Of a stretch of 64,000 bases of DNA, positions 52,967 through 63,633 are shown in pieces. The number at the start of each line of letters is the position of its first letter. The first letter of the stretch is position 1. A program made the translations under genes and the position numbers. Source of the stretch: Apiotrichum sp. Y4204 (Eukaryota; Basidiomycota; Tremellomycetes; Trichosporonales; Trichosporonaceae). The DNA lies in NCBI GenBank assembly GCA_025531455.1, contig JAMYHL010000011.1, positions 682,001 through 746,000 of the forward strand, written 5' to 3'. Below the pieces are notes generated by a model. The model made no database searches, was not told the DNA's origin, and was given only the letters and a program-made list of their open reading frames with translations.

Positions 52967-55900
52967 GGCTGGACCACGTGTGGCGCCGCAGTACGCAGCA
53001 CCCGCACACAGGCCGCAAGTCACTGGAATTCCAGCGCGGCATCAACTTTGGGGTCCACGAGTCTCGGGGTGGACAAGCTGGCATCGTCTCGGCATAACCA
53101 GACCGGGGGAGCGGAAGATGCCGAACTTTGTTGTGATGACGAGAGGAGGGGTATGGTGGGCGGATTGATTCGGCTGGGGCACTTGTTTTGCAGTCTGCGC
53201 GGCTCGCGGCTGCTTGGCGGAGAGCTGGACCCGCCATCCCGAGCTGGCCGCTGGCCGCTGGCCGGCGGGCAAGGTGCACCAGATGCACCCAGCTCGGTGA
53301 GCGAAACAGCTTGCAGAATCGCTGCTTTGTAAGAACGCTGGCACGCGAACGACATGCTCCGCAGATCGCAACTACAGAGCACGCAACTGTTTGGTAATTT
53401 CGTAACGGACGCGACTGACTTCTGTTTTTAATTTCGTTGCCGTTGTTGTTGTCCTTCTCGGTTTGGCTTTGACTTTGCTCTTCGGGCAAGATTGGCTCTG
53501 CCCTGACAAATCACTCTCCTCTCTCGGTTCTCGGGTCCTCTTGTTGTTGGGTCGGAGTAGGTTTGTCTTTCGTGCCAGTTACTTCCGCCCGAGGAACCAA
53601 GAGGAACCGCTCGTGCCCGCTTGACGACGCGGCGGCTGGACAGCGTGTCAGGTGATGCTTACAAGTAGGCTGCGCGAGATGCGACGCGAAACGCGAGCTG
53701 CGTGTGTTTGGTTTGGGAGCTATATTCTCCGTGGTCGGATGAGGCTTGCGGCGTGCGGCAGGGGGCTTGCCCATTTGGTCGTCTCCGCTCGAGGATGAGA
53801 TCCGGACATGAGTTCATGAGGCGGCTGTTGCAGTACCCGCGCCTTTTCCTTGACATTTCATGTTCTTTGTCACGAGCTCGGGAGTCTAGCTTCTGTCTTC
53901 TGTCTTCTGTTGACATTGAAATGAGATCTACGACGCCACAGAGTGAGACATCCACGGACCATTGGCTGCTGGTAGTTTGTGCAGTGGCGTCATTGACGGT
54001 ACCCGAGAGGGGAGTTAGGATAGGATTCAAGACGCCAGGGGAGAGGCTGACATCCAGCGAGCATCATCAAGGGGCAGCGAGCTCCAGCGAGCTCCAGGAA
54101 GTGGGTTCCAACGGCAATGACCCGCATCACCTTACCAAATACAGCCATATCACCTCAGCATGATCGACAGGACCGGAGTATACCAGAGTTGTGCGCCTCG
54201 GGATATCTCGAGAATGACAGCATCCAGGAAATTACAGGAAAAAGCAGGTGGTGGCTGGCTGCTGGAGCTTCTGCCATTTTGCCTGCTCGATCCGGAACAG
54301 CATTGTCCTGTCCGATGGGCGGGAGTACGTCGCTTTGGGCAGCCACTGCTCACCTGTCCACCTCGATCAGCACCAGAACTCCCGACTCCCGACCTGCACC
54401 CTGGTATCCTGATGCTGTTGGCCCCACCATCCCCTTCACCCCCTGCCGTCGCTAGGCGATTGTAGCAGGATTTTATTACATGGATGCCCCTGCTCACCCT
54501 CTAGACTTAACTAGTTCATATTACACGGCACGGCCCGGGAAGAGAACCGGACAGAGACTCCTGTGCTACCATCGCGGGGTGGCCCAGAAACCGGCGCGAC
54601 CGGAAACGAGAAACAGTCGTGTTTGGGGTTTGGGCACGCCAAGTAGCGAGAGTAAGCGGAGTGATAGCAAGTGCTGCAGTTCCTCCGCATTGCTGCCTGC
54701 TGCGCGTCCCTAGTCACTCTCTACGCTTATGCATTGCACTACTTGTGCCTGCGACCGTCGTCATGAGGGTCAGGTGCATCCGGAAGGTGCGTACCCTGCA
54801 TAGGTGTATGGCCTCTAGAGCTCTTGAGAGTGCGTGCCAAGTCATGTACCTCGGTCTTGTACCCACGTAGTCGGCGCGTCGTGCGGGACAGCAGCGCGTC
54901 CGGTGGCACGCCAGTGGCCGTCGTCGCGAAATGTCCACCCCGCAGTCACCGCGTCGCCCGACGGGCCGTGAGGCATGGAAGAGGCAGAGATCCCGCCTCC
55001 GTCGGGGTATCGAGATGCAAAGTTGATGAAGCAATTCATATGTTGTTGTGTTGGTTATAACCCCCCGGCGCTGCATGTTTTTCCCCCTTTTTGCCACCCC
55101 CATCGTCCTCAATCCCCCCACAAACATCACCATTGCTTCCCACTCCATCGCATCGCATCGCATCACCACCCTTCCCGGCATCCAAGCACTCCAACCGCCG
55201 ACGCCGAACGCTGCTCCCTCCGCTTACTCCCGTACTGTAGCATCTCTCTTGCGTCACTTTCTTCCCCATTCATCCCAGGGAATCGCGGCGCCAACAACGT
55301 TATTATTAGAGACTCCGGCATCTGCTCCTGAGCAGCCGTACCCTCCACACGCATCCTCAAACGGGTTAGAGGTTACGACGCACCGCTCGGCGCGCTCGGC
55401 GACCCGTCGCCGACAGGAATCAGAAACGTGCACGCCGCCCCCCGCGCTCCGACGCCTCCCTGCGCCTCTCTCGGCCACCTGCACCGCCGCGGGACGAACG
55501 GTGCACAGAGCCGAAAGCAGAACAGAGTTTGAGGGCACGGCGGAGTAGGCAAAGTAAAAATCAGGGACGGGCGCGAAAAAGAAAAACGTCGCGACTGGTT
55601 TTACGTTGATTTTAACGAGAAGAGCCAGATCCGAGACAAACTCGTAGCGACACACGGAGTGACAAGAGTAACAAGAGAGTAACTACTGGGGTCACAAAGT
55701 AACGACAAACGTTCCTTTCCTCTCTTGCAGTAGTAGTAGTTCTTGTTCTTGTCCTTGCCACCACTTCTTGCTTGTTCACTATCTCGTCTCTTGTGCATCC
55801 CACCGCATCTCGCATCGCACTCCACACACACACACAACGCCGCCTCCACAAATACACAGCGCCGATCGCGATCGACAGTCGAGAATCAACAAACAAACAC

Positions 55901-56310
55901 ATCCATCCCACATCTATCCATCCATCCACATCCACACACACACACTCTCTCTGTCACTCGTCCCACAACTCTGGCTCGCCATCATCAATAACGCACACAA
56001 CAACAACGCCAACCTCCTTTCTCACCTTCTTCGCATCGCACACACACTACGTTTGCCCACCCACCTCCACTCCCATTTCTCATTTGCTCTCACCGCCCCC
56101 GCTCGGTCCTCTTTGGCTGCCGAACAAGCCCTGTCGAGTGACACATCTCGTTCCGGATATCGGCCGCAGCGACAGCAACAACAACATCATCAGCGCAGGG
56201 AGAAGGAGGAAAAAAAAAATTGTCAACACCTTCATATCTCTTAAACAAGCTCATCTTGCGGTCCCTTGTCAACGCCCTTCAACTTTTACATCCCATCACG
56301 TCAGTCCGCC

Positions 56311-58491
56311 ATGGTGGCCGGCTGGTTCAAGCTCCCAACACTGCCAAGCGTGCCGCAGGGGATTGTCGACCTTCTCGACACCTCCCCGCAGGTCTTCTAC
56401 CCCCCATCCCGCCCGTCCTCGCGAGCAGGCCCGCCAGGAAACACTTCATGTCCGTCGTCTCCGTCTCCTCGCCGGCGGCCGCGGCCACTGTCAACAGGCG
56501 ATGCACGTATGCTCTTCGTGCAGCCGTCCCCTCTGCCGCCGTTCAACCCCACAGCACACCCGCACACCGACTCGCCTCTAGAGACGACCCGCCAGGAGCG
56601 CGAGGGATCGGGGTCGGGGTTCAGCGCACTAGGCTTTGAGCAGACTTCGCCGTTGCTTACGCAGAGCACATTCGGCGGTGCACCACTTCCTCCGCCGCCT
56701 GGGAAGCGTCCAAGTCATCGCAGGAGCCAGAGTCTTGCACCCTGCTCCTCGTCGACATTTTCCCCTACGACTCGCACTCGTCCGTTCGCAGAGACCCGCA
56801 ATACGCTAAGCTCTACCTCTGCTGCATCCCTACCAACTCTTGATGAGGACATGGAAGCTCGTGGCTCACACCACGGGATGCCGCCTCCCCTCAGCGAGCC
56901 TCTTTGGCAGACCAGCCTGCGCCGCACGCAGACACTTCCCCGCGGACGCCGCGGAGGACCGCCGTCGATCGCTGCTTCTGATACGACAGCCTCAAGCTCA
57001 TCGTCCTCGACCAGTCTGACAATCGTGACGAACGTACCCGGTGCGGGTGCTTCTGCTCCGCACACCGCTCCGGGAGCTCCACCCGCATCACACCATCGCT
57101 CCAACTCGACAATCTCATTCTCACCCCGCCGCGCACGCAGCATCAGGCGCGGTAGCACCCACTCGCTCGCATTCACGTTCCCTGAGGGGGATTCGCCATC
57201 TCCCATGGCTGTGTCTGCGAGTACGTCCGTGTCCGACATTGCCGCTTTGGCCACCTTGTCTCAGGACCCTGTGTCGTCGAGCCCTTTGTCGCGCTCCAAG
57301 TCGGTGAGCTGCGCGAGCGACCGCTTGAGGGAGCGCCTCCGTACCCTCAACAAGCTGGACCCGATAGCTGCGCGGAGGCCAAGCATACCGTCACCTCAAC
57401 TCCCAGGGCTCTTGTCGCCAGCCACCCCGCGATCGGCTCATGTCAAGACTGCATCGCAGAGCACACCCACTGGGCCAGAGTGCCGCACCACACCGGGTAG
57501 CTCGACACCCACGACTGCTGCCCACGGTCTCGCACCGCCGTCACCAACACCGACGCGGCCTCATCGCCCGTTGTACCTCTCCCACAACCACCGTCACTCT
57601 CTCCCGGATGCACTGCTGCTTGTCCCCGACTCGCGCGCCAGTTCCGGTCACTCGTGGTGGAATCCCGCGGGTAATAACAGCCACGCAAGCCACAGTTCAT
57701 CGTCTGGTAACGCTCAGGCTGCGCCGCGTTCCACCACACGTATGCGGCAGCCACAACTCCAAATGTCGACTGCCGTTCCGCTCGGATCTCGGCGCGGCAG
57801 CATGCTCGAGCTGCCGGTTTCGCCTCTTCTCAGCTCAAGCCCTGGAAGCCTGATGAGCGACACTGGCAGCGGCACAGAGGAGACAAACAGTCCGACCACG
57901 AGCGTGGAGGACCTCGCGCTTGGACCGGCGTTTACCCTGCGCCCCGACCGGGAGCGTGAACGGGAGCACTTGCACTCGCGCGAGCTGCCGGACGTGATAG
58001 AGCAGCCGCATGAGCGGTCACTGGAGAAGGAGCAGCCGCCGAGCCTCGACCTGTTTGGACGGCGCACGTCGCGGGATCTCCAGGAGTTGACGGAGCTGCG
58101 CGACTCGCTGCGCCAGAGCACAAGCTCGCTACGAGGGTCCGTGTTGGCCCGCTCAAAGTCGTTGCGGGACAGCACGCACAGCAACCACAGTGTCTACGCC
58201 CCCAGCACCACGACCCACACGTTGCGCTCCTCACTCCGCGAGGGTGTTTCGCGTGCCAGCACACTTCGCGAGAGTCCCCGGAGCAGCCGCCATGCCAAAC
58301 GCGAGAGCTGGCACGGCTTTGGCACCGGGCAAGCACACTTCCTGTCACTCAGCACCAACGGCTTCACGCGCGAACGCCGCGACAGCCTTGCAAAGGACCT
58401 GATACACCACCCCACACACGGAACACGGGTGGTCGTCTCGACCCACGACCGCGAGGACGAAGACCGCTTCCTCGACTTTGACGACATCTAA
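56311..58491 (+). CDS. Ser-rich disordered protein with many RRxS-type sites
   Basis: An intronless 726-aa frame starting MVAGWFKLPTLPSVP. No folded domain is visible. It is very rich in Ser, Pro, Thr and Arg. At least ten basophilic kinase-like sites stand out: RRSQSLA, RRTQTLP, HRSNSTIS, RRGSTHS, RSKSVSC, RRPSIPS, RRGSMLE, RRTSRDL, RSKSLRDS and RRDSLAK. Several fit PKA or 14-3-3 consensus. A short charged segment near residues 540-585 (RPDREREREH, HERSLEKEQPPS) and an Asp/Glu-rich tail (DREDEDRFLDFDD) are the only breaks in composition. I do not recognise a family. It could be a scaffold regulated by PKA or a related kinase. The preceding 5' region is long (over 500 nt) and CA/CT-rich. Confidence 0.75.
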   Translation: MVAGWFKLPTLPSVPQGIVDLLDTSPQVFYPPSRPSSRAGPPGNTSCPSSPSPRRRPRPLSTGDARMLFVQPSPLPPFNPTAHPHTDSPLETTRQEREGSGSGFSALGFEQTSPLLTQSTFGGAPLPPPPGKRPSHRRSQSLAPCSSSTFSPTTRTRPFAETRNTLSSTSAASLPTLDEDMEARGSHHGMPPPLSEPLWQTSLRRTQTLPRGRRGGPPSIAASDTTASSSSSSTSLTIVTNVPGAGASAPHTAPGAPPASHHRSNSTISFSPRRARSIRRGSTHSLAFTFPEGDSPSPMAVSASTSVSDIAALATLSQDPVSSSPLSRSKSVSCASDRLRERLRTLNKLDPIAARRPSIPSPQLPGLLSPATPRSAHVKTASQSTPTGPECRTTPGSSTPTTAAHGLAPPSPTPTRPHRPLYLSHNHRHSLPDALLLVPDSRASSGHSWWNPAGNNSHASHSSSSGNAQAAPRSTTRMRQPQLQMSTAVPLGSRRGSMLELPVSPLLSSSPGSLMSDTGSGTEETNSPTTSVEDLALGPAFTLRPDREREREHLHSRELPDVIEQPHERSLEKEQPPSLDLFGRRTSRDLQELTELRDSLRQSTSSLRGSVLARSKSLRDSTHSNHSVYAPSTTTHTLRSSLREGVSRASTLRESPRSSRHAKRESWHGFGTGQAHFLSLSTNGFTRERRDSLAKDLIHHPTHGTRVVVSTHDREDEDRFLDFDDI

Positions 58492-59165
58492 TGACACCCA
58501 GACGGCGAGCAGCGAGAGCCTTTGGTCAGCTGCTTTAGTCTCTGCAAAATTCGAGTTGCACGCTCCGCGACATCAGCCGCCCACTCCTGTCTCTCTCATT
58601 CATTCCATTCCAGTCCATTCCATACACTTCTCCGACCCATTCATTCTCAGACCATTCATTCTCACTGCCATCTTGCCATTCTATTTCCCATGCCCATCAT
58701 TCACGCACGACCTGACGACCGTCAAGAGCTGTTGTATATGCCACGACCAGATCCATTGATCCATTCCATACCATTGTTCCTGCATGCATAGACTGCACGC
58801 CTTGAAGTGAAGGAGCGCGAGGGATGTGTGGTGTCAGGGCTGTCCCGGGGCCTTGCTCCTGTATCCCTAATGTCGCTGCGTCACGGTGTGACCCCCGTTA
58901 CTGCCGTCGGCGACATTACCAGTGAACATGTGAGCACATGAGATGAGAAACACGAGTCGTGTGAGATGGAAACGCCTCCTGTCACGACCACGCGTGACGC
59001 GTAACGGATCGATGGCCGATGGTAGAATGGATGGAAATCTCCCGGGGTCAGTGGATAACGTCAGCGCCATGAGCGTCTCTTAGCGCTCAGTACGTTCAAA
59101 GCCAAGCTTTCACCGCTCAATCCCAAAGCGCCAGAGCGCCAGATTCATCTCCATCTCTCAGGATC
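58492..59165. other. tail-to-tail intergenic with CATTC-rich part
   Basis: 674 bp between the Ser-rich gene and the CoA-binding gene. About ten CCATTC/TCATTC words crowd 58597-58780, just after the stop codon. No gene is seen. Confidence 0.5.
58597..58780 (+). repeat. CATTC-rich 3' region
   Basis: Irregularly spaced CCATTC, TCATTC and CCATTCC words, about ten copies on the + strand, in the likely 3' untranslated region of the Ser-rich gene. Confidence 0.6.
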
Positions 59166-59685
59166 TCAAAGCTTGGCCATCTCGCGCGCCCGGTCACCAT
59201 GCACGAACAAACACAGCCCGCCCATAATCACCCGCTCTTCCAGTCCGCGCTCCCTCACAAACGCGGCAATCTCGGGACTCTCCGCGCCGGGCTGGAACCA
59301 CACGCTGACGGGCCACGTCGCGGGCGCGCCGGCGAAGAGCGTGCGCAGCATCTCGAGCCCGAGCGCCGGGGAGATTATGACTGAGAGCGAGGTGTGCGGC
59401 AGGTCGGGGATATCGGACTTCCATTAGCATCAGGACTTTCCAGTTGAAGATGAATCTGCTCACCACACTGTTCAACACCTTGTGGCCCTCGACAGGGACT
59501 GAGTTGTCGAATTTCCCAGGGGGCCGGACGAGGAGCACATCCATCCCCCGCGCAGCGTACCATTTTATGGCGCGGTTGTCGAAGCGCGAGGGGTCCTGGA
59601 GGACGCGCCCGACGACGGCGTAGTGCCGCGCCGTCATGAAGTGTGCGGCGGAGGCGGGGACGGTGGTTATGCTGTGCGGGTCCAT
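59166..59685 (-). CDS. CoA-binding (Rossmann-like) domain protein
   Basis: Two exons, 59685-59464 and 59417-59166, give 157 aa. The product matches the small stand-alone CoA-binding family (bacterial YccU type): RHYAVVGRVLQDPSRFDN, NRAIKWYAARGMDVLLVRP, VLNSVSDIPDLPHTSLSV, then SVWFQPGAESPEIAAFV and a final VIMGGLCLFVHGD. The fold is known to bind CoA, but no reaction is assigned. The G-R-V-L-Q-D loop replaces the usual glycine-rich nucleotide loop with a longer, partly conserved version, as in the family. The 47-nt intron has a GTGAGC donor. It leads a run of five genes on this strand. Confidence 0.85.
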
Positions 59686-60151
59686 GTCGAGTCGAGGGGG
59701 AGGATGAGGAGAGGGATGTGTGTGAGATGTTGGGATGATGGGGTGAGGTGTGGGAATGGTGGTGGGCACCCCGGATGTGCGGATATGGGTATCTCCGGTC
59801 GGACTGACGATGACCACGACCGACGGCGGAGTGGCACACCATGGAGGTGTCTTGCAGAAACGCAGTGCAAGAGGACAAGGACGGAGAGCAGAGAAGCAAA
59901 CACATGATACGTAGCATCACATAGCACTGCGTGCACAACGCCGCCGTGGCATCCCGCTCGTACATATTCTGATATCATTGTCTATGTTCCTCAGGTCTCG
60001 CGCAGGCTCTCGCCAACATGTACTGTACCCCCTACTTCCTCAACTCCGCGGGGTCCACCAAGTCTGCAGAATCCACGAGCGCGCGCGCCCCATCACCGCG
60101 GATAACCAGCGTCTTGCCCTTCCTGCCCGTCAGCCCCTTTCTCTACCGCAC
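59686..60151. other. intergenic between CoA-binding and cupin A genes
   Basis: 466 bp without a gene. It contains the CoA-binding gene's 5' side and the cupin A 3' flank. Confidence 0.45.
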
Positions 60152-60735
60152 CTACATCGGATAAGTGCACACATCCATCTCCTTGCGCGTCCCGCCGACG
60201 AGATACTCGGCCCCTTGCGGGCCAGCGACCATCGTGTGCGCGTAGTGTTCCCCCGCCCCGCCGGGGAAGCCGATAAAGTCCCCCGGCCCGACCTCGTGTT
60301 CCTCCACTTCCCCCGGAGGCAGGGGAACAAGGCCAGCGCTCGGCGTGCCGCTGTTAAACACCATCGGCACCATCCGCGAGACGAGCGTGCCCTTCAGCAC
60401 ATAGATCCATTCCGCGTCTGCCGCGTGGTGGTGCATTTCCTGCCGTCAGAGGAGGAGAGAAAATGGACCCACGGTCGTCTCGGTGTGTGCTGGGACGGTG
60501 ACATGGTGCACGCCGAGCCCGCGGCCGCCCATGCCCGCTGCTGTTAGTCACTGTCGGCGGTCTCTTAACGCATCCCCCCATCGCTCGCTCTGCTTCATGC
60601 TTCGCGGTGACGTCACGCACCCATGTCCGAAATGCACGTGGTCAAGCGCATGGCGTCGTTGTTGAGAAAGTGCCGGCGCTCCGTCTTCGCCGCGGCGATG
60701 GCGGAGGCGGTCACAATCGGGAACGGCGGCGCCAT
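60152..60735 (-). CDS. cupin-domain protein A
   Basis: Three exons, 60735-60621, 60540-60473 and 60439-60152, give 156 aa. One cupin barrel fills most of the chain. Motif 1 is HHHAADAEWIYVLKG, and motif 2 is GDFIGFPGGAGEHYAHTM; both give the His/Glu ligands of a metal cupin. The end EYLVGGTRKEMDVCTYP is typical of an uncharacterised fungal cupin group. The neighbouring cupin B is clearly a paralogue: both share CxxDM(A)AGM at exon 1/2, EWIY(V/I)L(K/R)G, GDFxGFPxG and G(G)xRK(E/D)(M/V)DVxTYP. Exon 1 ends at the equivalent codon in both genes, in phase 1. Intron 2 here is absent from B. Confidence 0.87.
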
Positions 60736-60944
60736 GGTGAGTGTCAATGGAAGTGGGTGAGAGTGATAGTGAGGATGAGTGAGAGTGAGAATGAGGTGAG
60801 TGAACGTGTTAGTGGGACGGACGGCTGGGAAAGACTCGGTTGCAGCTCGGTCAGAGGTCACTTGACACCAGACTACTCGACTCAACTCGACTAGACTACA
60901 TCCCGGGTTCACACGGCACGCCACGCCCCAACTCCCCGACTATC

Positions 60945-61658
60945 CTATCCCGCACGGCCATCAAAGAGGCTCTGCGCGCCGCTCTCGCCGTGGTGCACGA
61001 GCGTCTGCCCGCGGACGGGGTACGTGATGACGTCGACGTCCTTCCTGTCCCCGCCGAGGAGGTACTCTACCGCCTCGTTGCCCGCGCGGAGGGTGTGCGC
61101 CCAGCGCTCGGCAGACGGGCCGGCAGGGAAGCCCGCAAAGTCGCCCTCCTTGAGCTCCGTCTCCTCGTACACGACCGAGTCGGCCGGGCCGGGACGGACC
61201 TCCTCGGGGTCGGAGACGAGCGTGCGTGCGAGAATGAGCGTCGCCCGTCCGCGGAGAATGTAGATCCACTCCGAGGAGGCGAGGTGCGAGTGCAGCACCG
61301 TGCTCTCCCGCCCAGCGTCCAGGCGCACGCGGTGCACCGCGACGCCAGTCTCCTCCATCCCAGCTGAGAGTCAGTAAAGCATTGGGGTTTCCCCGTGTAA
61401 TTCCAACGCACCCATATCAGTCAGACACGCAGTGTGCCGCACGACCTCGTCGTCGAGGAAGTGGTGGTGGTCCTCCATCTCCACTTCGATCTCCTCCGCG
61501 GTGACGACTGGCCAGAGGGGCTCGGGGTCGGGGCCGCCGCAGGCCGCACCGCACGCCTCGCCGTGCTCGTGGTCATGCTCCTCATCGTGTTCGTGGAAGT
61601 GCGAGTGGGGGGCTTCGGCGGGCGCCTTGCCCTTGCCTTTGGAGCTTGATGCCGACAT
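60945..61658 (-). CDS. cupin-domain protein B with His-rich N-terminus
   Basis: Two exons, 61658-61412 and 61363-60945, give 221 aa. The first 40 residues form a His/Glu tail (HSHFHEHDEEHDHEHGE) followed by ACGAACGG, a plausible metal-binding extension absent from cupin A. The cupin motifs are VLHSHLASSEWIYILRG and GDFAGFPAGPSAERWAHTL; the His/Glu ligand set is kept. The C-terminus is about 20 residues longer than A. Its position next to A, on the same strand with about 200 bp between, indicates tandem duplication. A role in metal handling or as a small-molecule metal cupin is inference; no reaction can be read from the sequence. Confidence 0.85.
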
Positions 61659-61856
61659 TTTGTTTGTTGGAAAGAGATCGGAGAGGTGTGTTGAAGTGAA
61701 GAGTTGGGATTGAGCAGACAAAATTCTGAAGTGGAGGTCAGTGGCGAATGTGAATGTGGCGTCATTCTCGATCCCATCGTGACTGGTTGGCTGCACCTCG
61801 ACCATGACAGAGTGTCCATACAGCTCCGACTCTATACAACACTAGATACATACACC

Positions 61857-63413
61857 TCACTTGTGCGGCGACTTGAAAAAGCTCGTGATGGACGGTTGCT
61901 GCGGTCAGAATGCACCTGCGGCTCGTACTCACCCCCTTGGGCTCCTCCTTTGGCCGGACGACACGCGTCTGCCGCCCGCCCTCGCGTTTGCGCTTTGGCG
62001 TAGTAGGCGGCTGAGAAGGCGAATCACTCATGGTGCTTGCGTCAGGGGCGGGCTTCGTAGGCGTGGAAGTGGGATCAGGAGCTGGTTTACTCTCGACATC
62101 CGGCTTATCGTCCTGCGGTTCCGGTTTCTCGTCCTCCGCAGCCGGCTCCTCCACCTTCAGCTTCTCCTCCTCCTTGACCTCCGGCTTCTTCTCGGTATGC
62201 TTCAAATCATCCTGTCCTTGCTTTTCCGTACCAGACTTGGCGTCCTTCTTCGGCGATGCCATCTCCTTGCCGCCCTTGCTCTCAGCCTTGACCGCCGCTT
62301 TCTGGAAAAACGACTTGATCCCGTCCTTGCGCTCCGCAACCGGAAGGATATAGTTTGGCTCGCTGCGCCCAATCTTCCCCACCTCCGGAACGACGGGATA
62401 GCTGCCGTCAGCCACATGGACAGCATATCACGTCCATTTGACCTACCTCGCAAGACCCTTGAAGCTATGGAGCACGTCGGCGGTCCCGCCCTTGCCCTCC
62501 TGCCAGCCACGCACTTCTCCGAGGTCCAGCCAGCGCGCAATTTCGTCCTCGTCTGTGAGCACGCACGGCATCCGGTCGTGCAGCCACGCGATGTCCGGCG
62601 CCGGGGTGGTCGTGAGAATCGTAAATGTCGAGAGCGGGACGGGGTTGCCGGTCGGGTACGGCTCGCGGTCGTCGCCCTCCTCGGGAACGAATTTTGAGGG
62701 GACGGGAACCTCGTATTTGACGGTATCCCACAGCCCCGCGAAGAAGAGCAGCGGGGGCGACGCAGCGCTCTCCCCCTTCTCGAGGGGAAGGCGGGTAAAG
62801 TGCGCGACCTTGGTGCCGCCCTTCTTCTGCCACTCGTAGTATCCCTGCGCCGGGACGACGCACCGCTTATACCCCTTCAGCGCGTGCCACATGCCCCCCG
62901 AGGACGCGTCGCTGCTGTCAGCTACCATATCGCCAAGTTGCAGCTGACTTACATGAGCGCCTCGCTGCGCGCATTGATCGTGTTCAGCGGCCCTGTCGGC
63001 GGGAATTTCGTCCAGTGCGGGATGAGCCCCCATTGCCTTCCATCAGCTCCGTAACATCCAGAAACCCACATCGTCTCGAGCATCACCTCGCCATCCGACG
63101 AGCGGCGCGCGACGGGCGCGCGCTGGCGCGGCGCAATGTTGTACGACGGCCAAAAGTCCTGCTCGCGCTCCCACGTAATACCCACAGACGCCGCGACTGG
63201 GTATGTCGGGCGCTCCTTGCTGGCGCTCTTCTGGCTCGTGCTGGCCTCGCTGTTGTCATCGCCTCCGGGACCGCCACCGCGCAGCCGCTGGGGACCACCG
63301 CCGCGCACGCGGCCGTCGTCGCCGCGCCGGCCGGGGAAGAGGCGCGCGTACTGCTCCTGCAGACCGTCCAGAAAGTCGATGTGCGCTGCGCCGAGGGCGT
63401 ACCGTCCGCACAT
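61857..63413 (-). CDS. HMCES: SRAP-domain abasic-site protein (HMCES family) with C-terminal PCNA box
   Basis: Four exons: 63413-62953, about 62914-62447, 62401-61933 and 61898-61857. They give about 479 aa. Family knowledge: SRAP proteins covalently trap abasic sites in single-stranded DNA through Cys2. Here the start MCGRYAL places Cys at position 2. Other conserved parts are YNIAPRQ, WGLIPHWTK, NTINARSEAL, VPAQGYYEW and HDRMP (active-site His). Two proline/Lys-rich inserts expand the fold and tail, with an NLS-like TPKRKREGGR. The last exon, only 42 nt, encodes QPSITSFFKSPHK, a canonical QxxIxxFF PCNA box at residues 467-474. A second, degenerate box, KDGIKSFF, lies at 335-342. Exon 2 has two acceptors 3 nt apart (NAGNAG), adding or dropping one Ser. 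Confidence 0.93.
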
Positions 63414-63633
63414 TGGGATTGAGATGGAGTGGTGGGAGATGGAGAGATGGAGTGGGTTCTGCTGGCGTGTTGGCTTCACATATGCAATTCACATGGTCGC
63501 ATTCAGCGTCATTGTTGTCGAGCCTGACGGGTTGAGTCACCTTCGCGGAGATCGGGTCTCTCTCCGTCACATTCACAACAACAACAAAACGCCACAACTA
63601 TGCATAGAACAAGAGGATGAATGCCTGCGACGC

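Larger units (their letters stand above)
50868..56310. other. 5.4-kb gene-poor interval
   Basis: I found no gene. Open frames are short, overlap in all directions and resemble no family. It contains a 7-bp tandem repeat (51853-51886), an 8-bp repeat (52943-52966), many TGCATGC words around 52590-52770, and CGCATCGCATC runs near 55150. From about 55740 to 56310 the + strand is pyrimidine- and CA-rich, an evident long leader or promoter for the Ser-rich gene. There is no long AT-rich core or retroelement gene. Confidence 0.5.
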
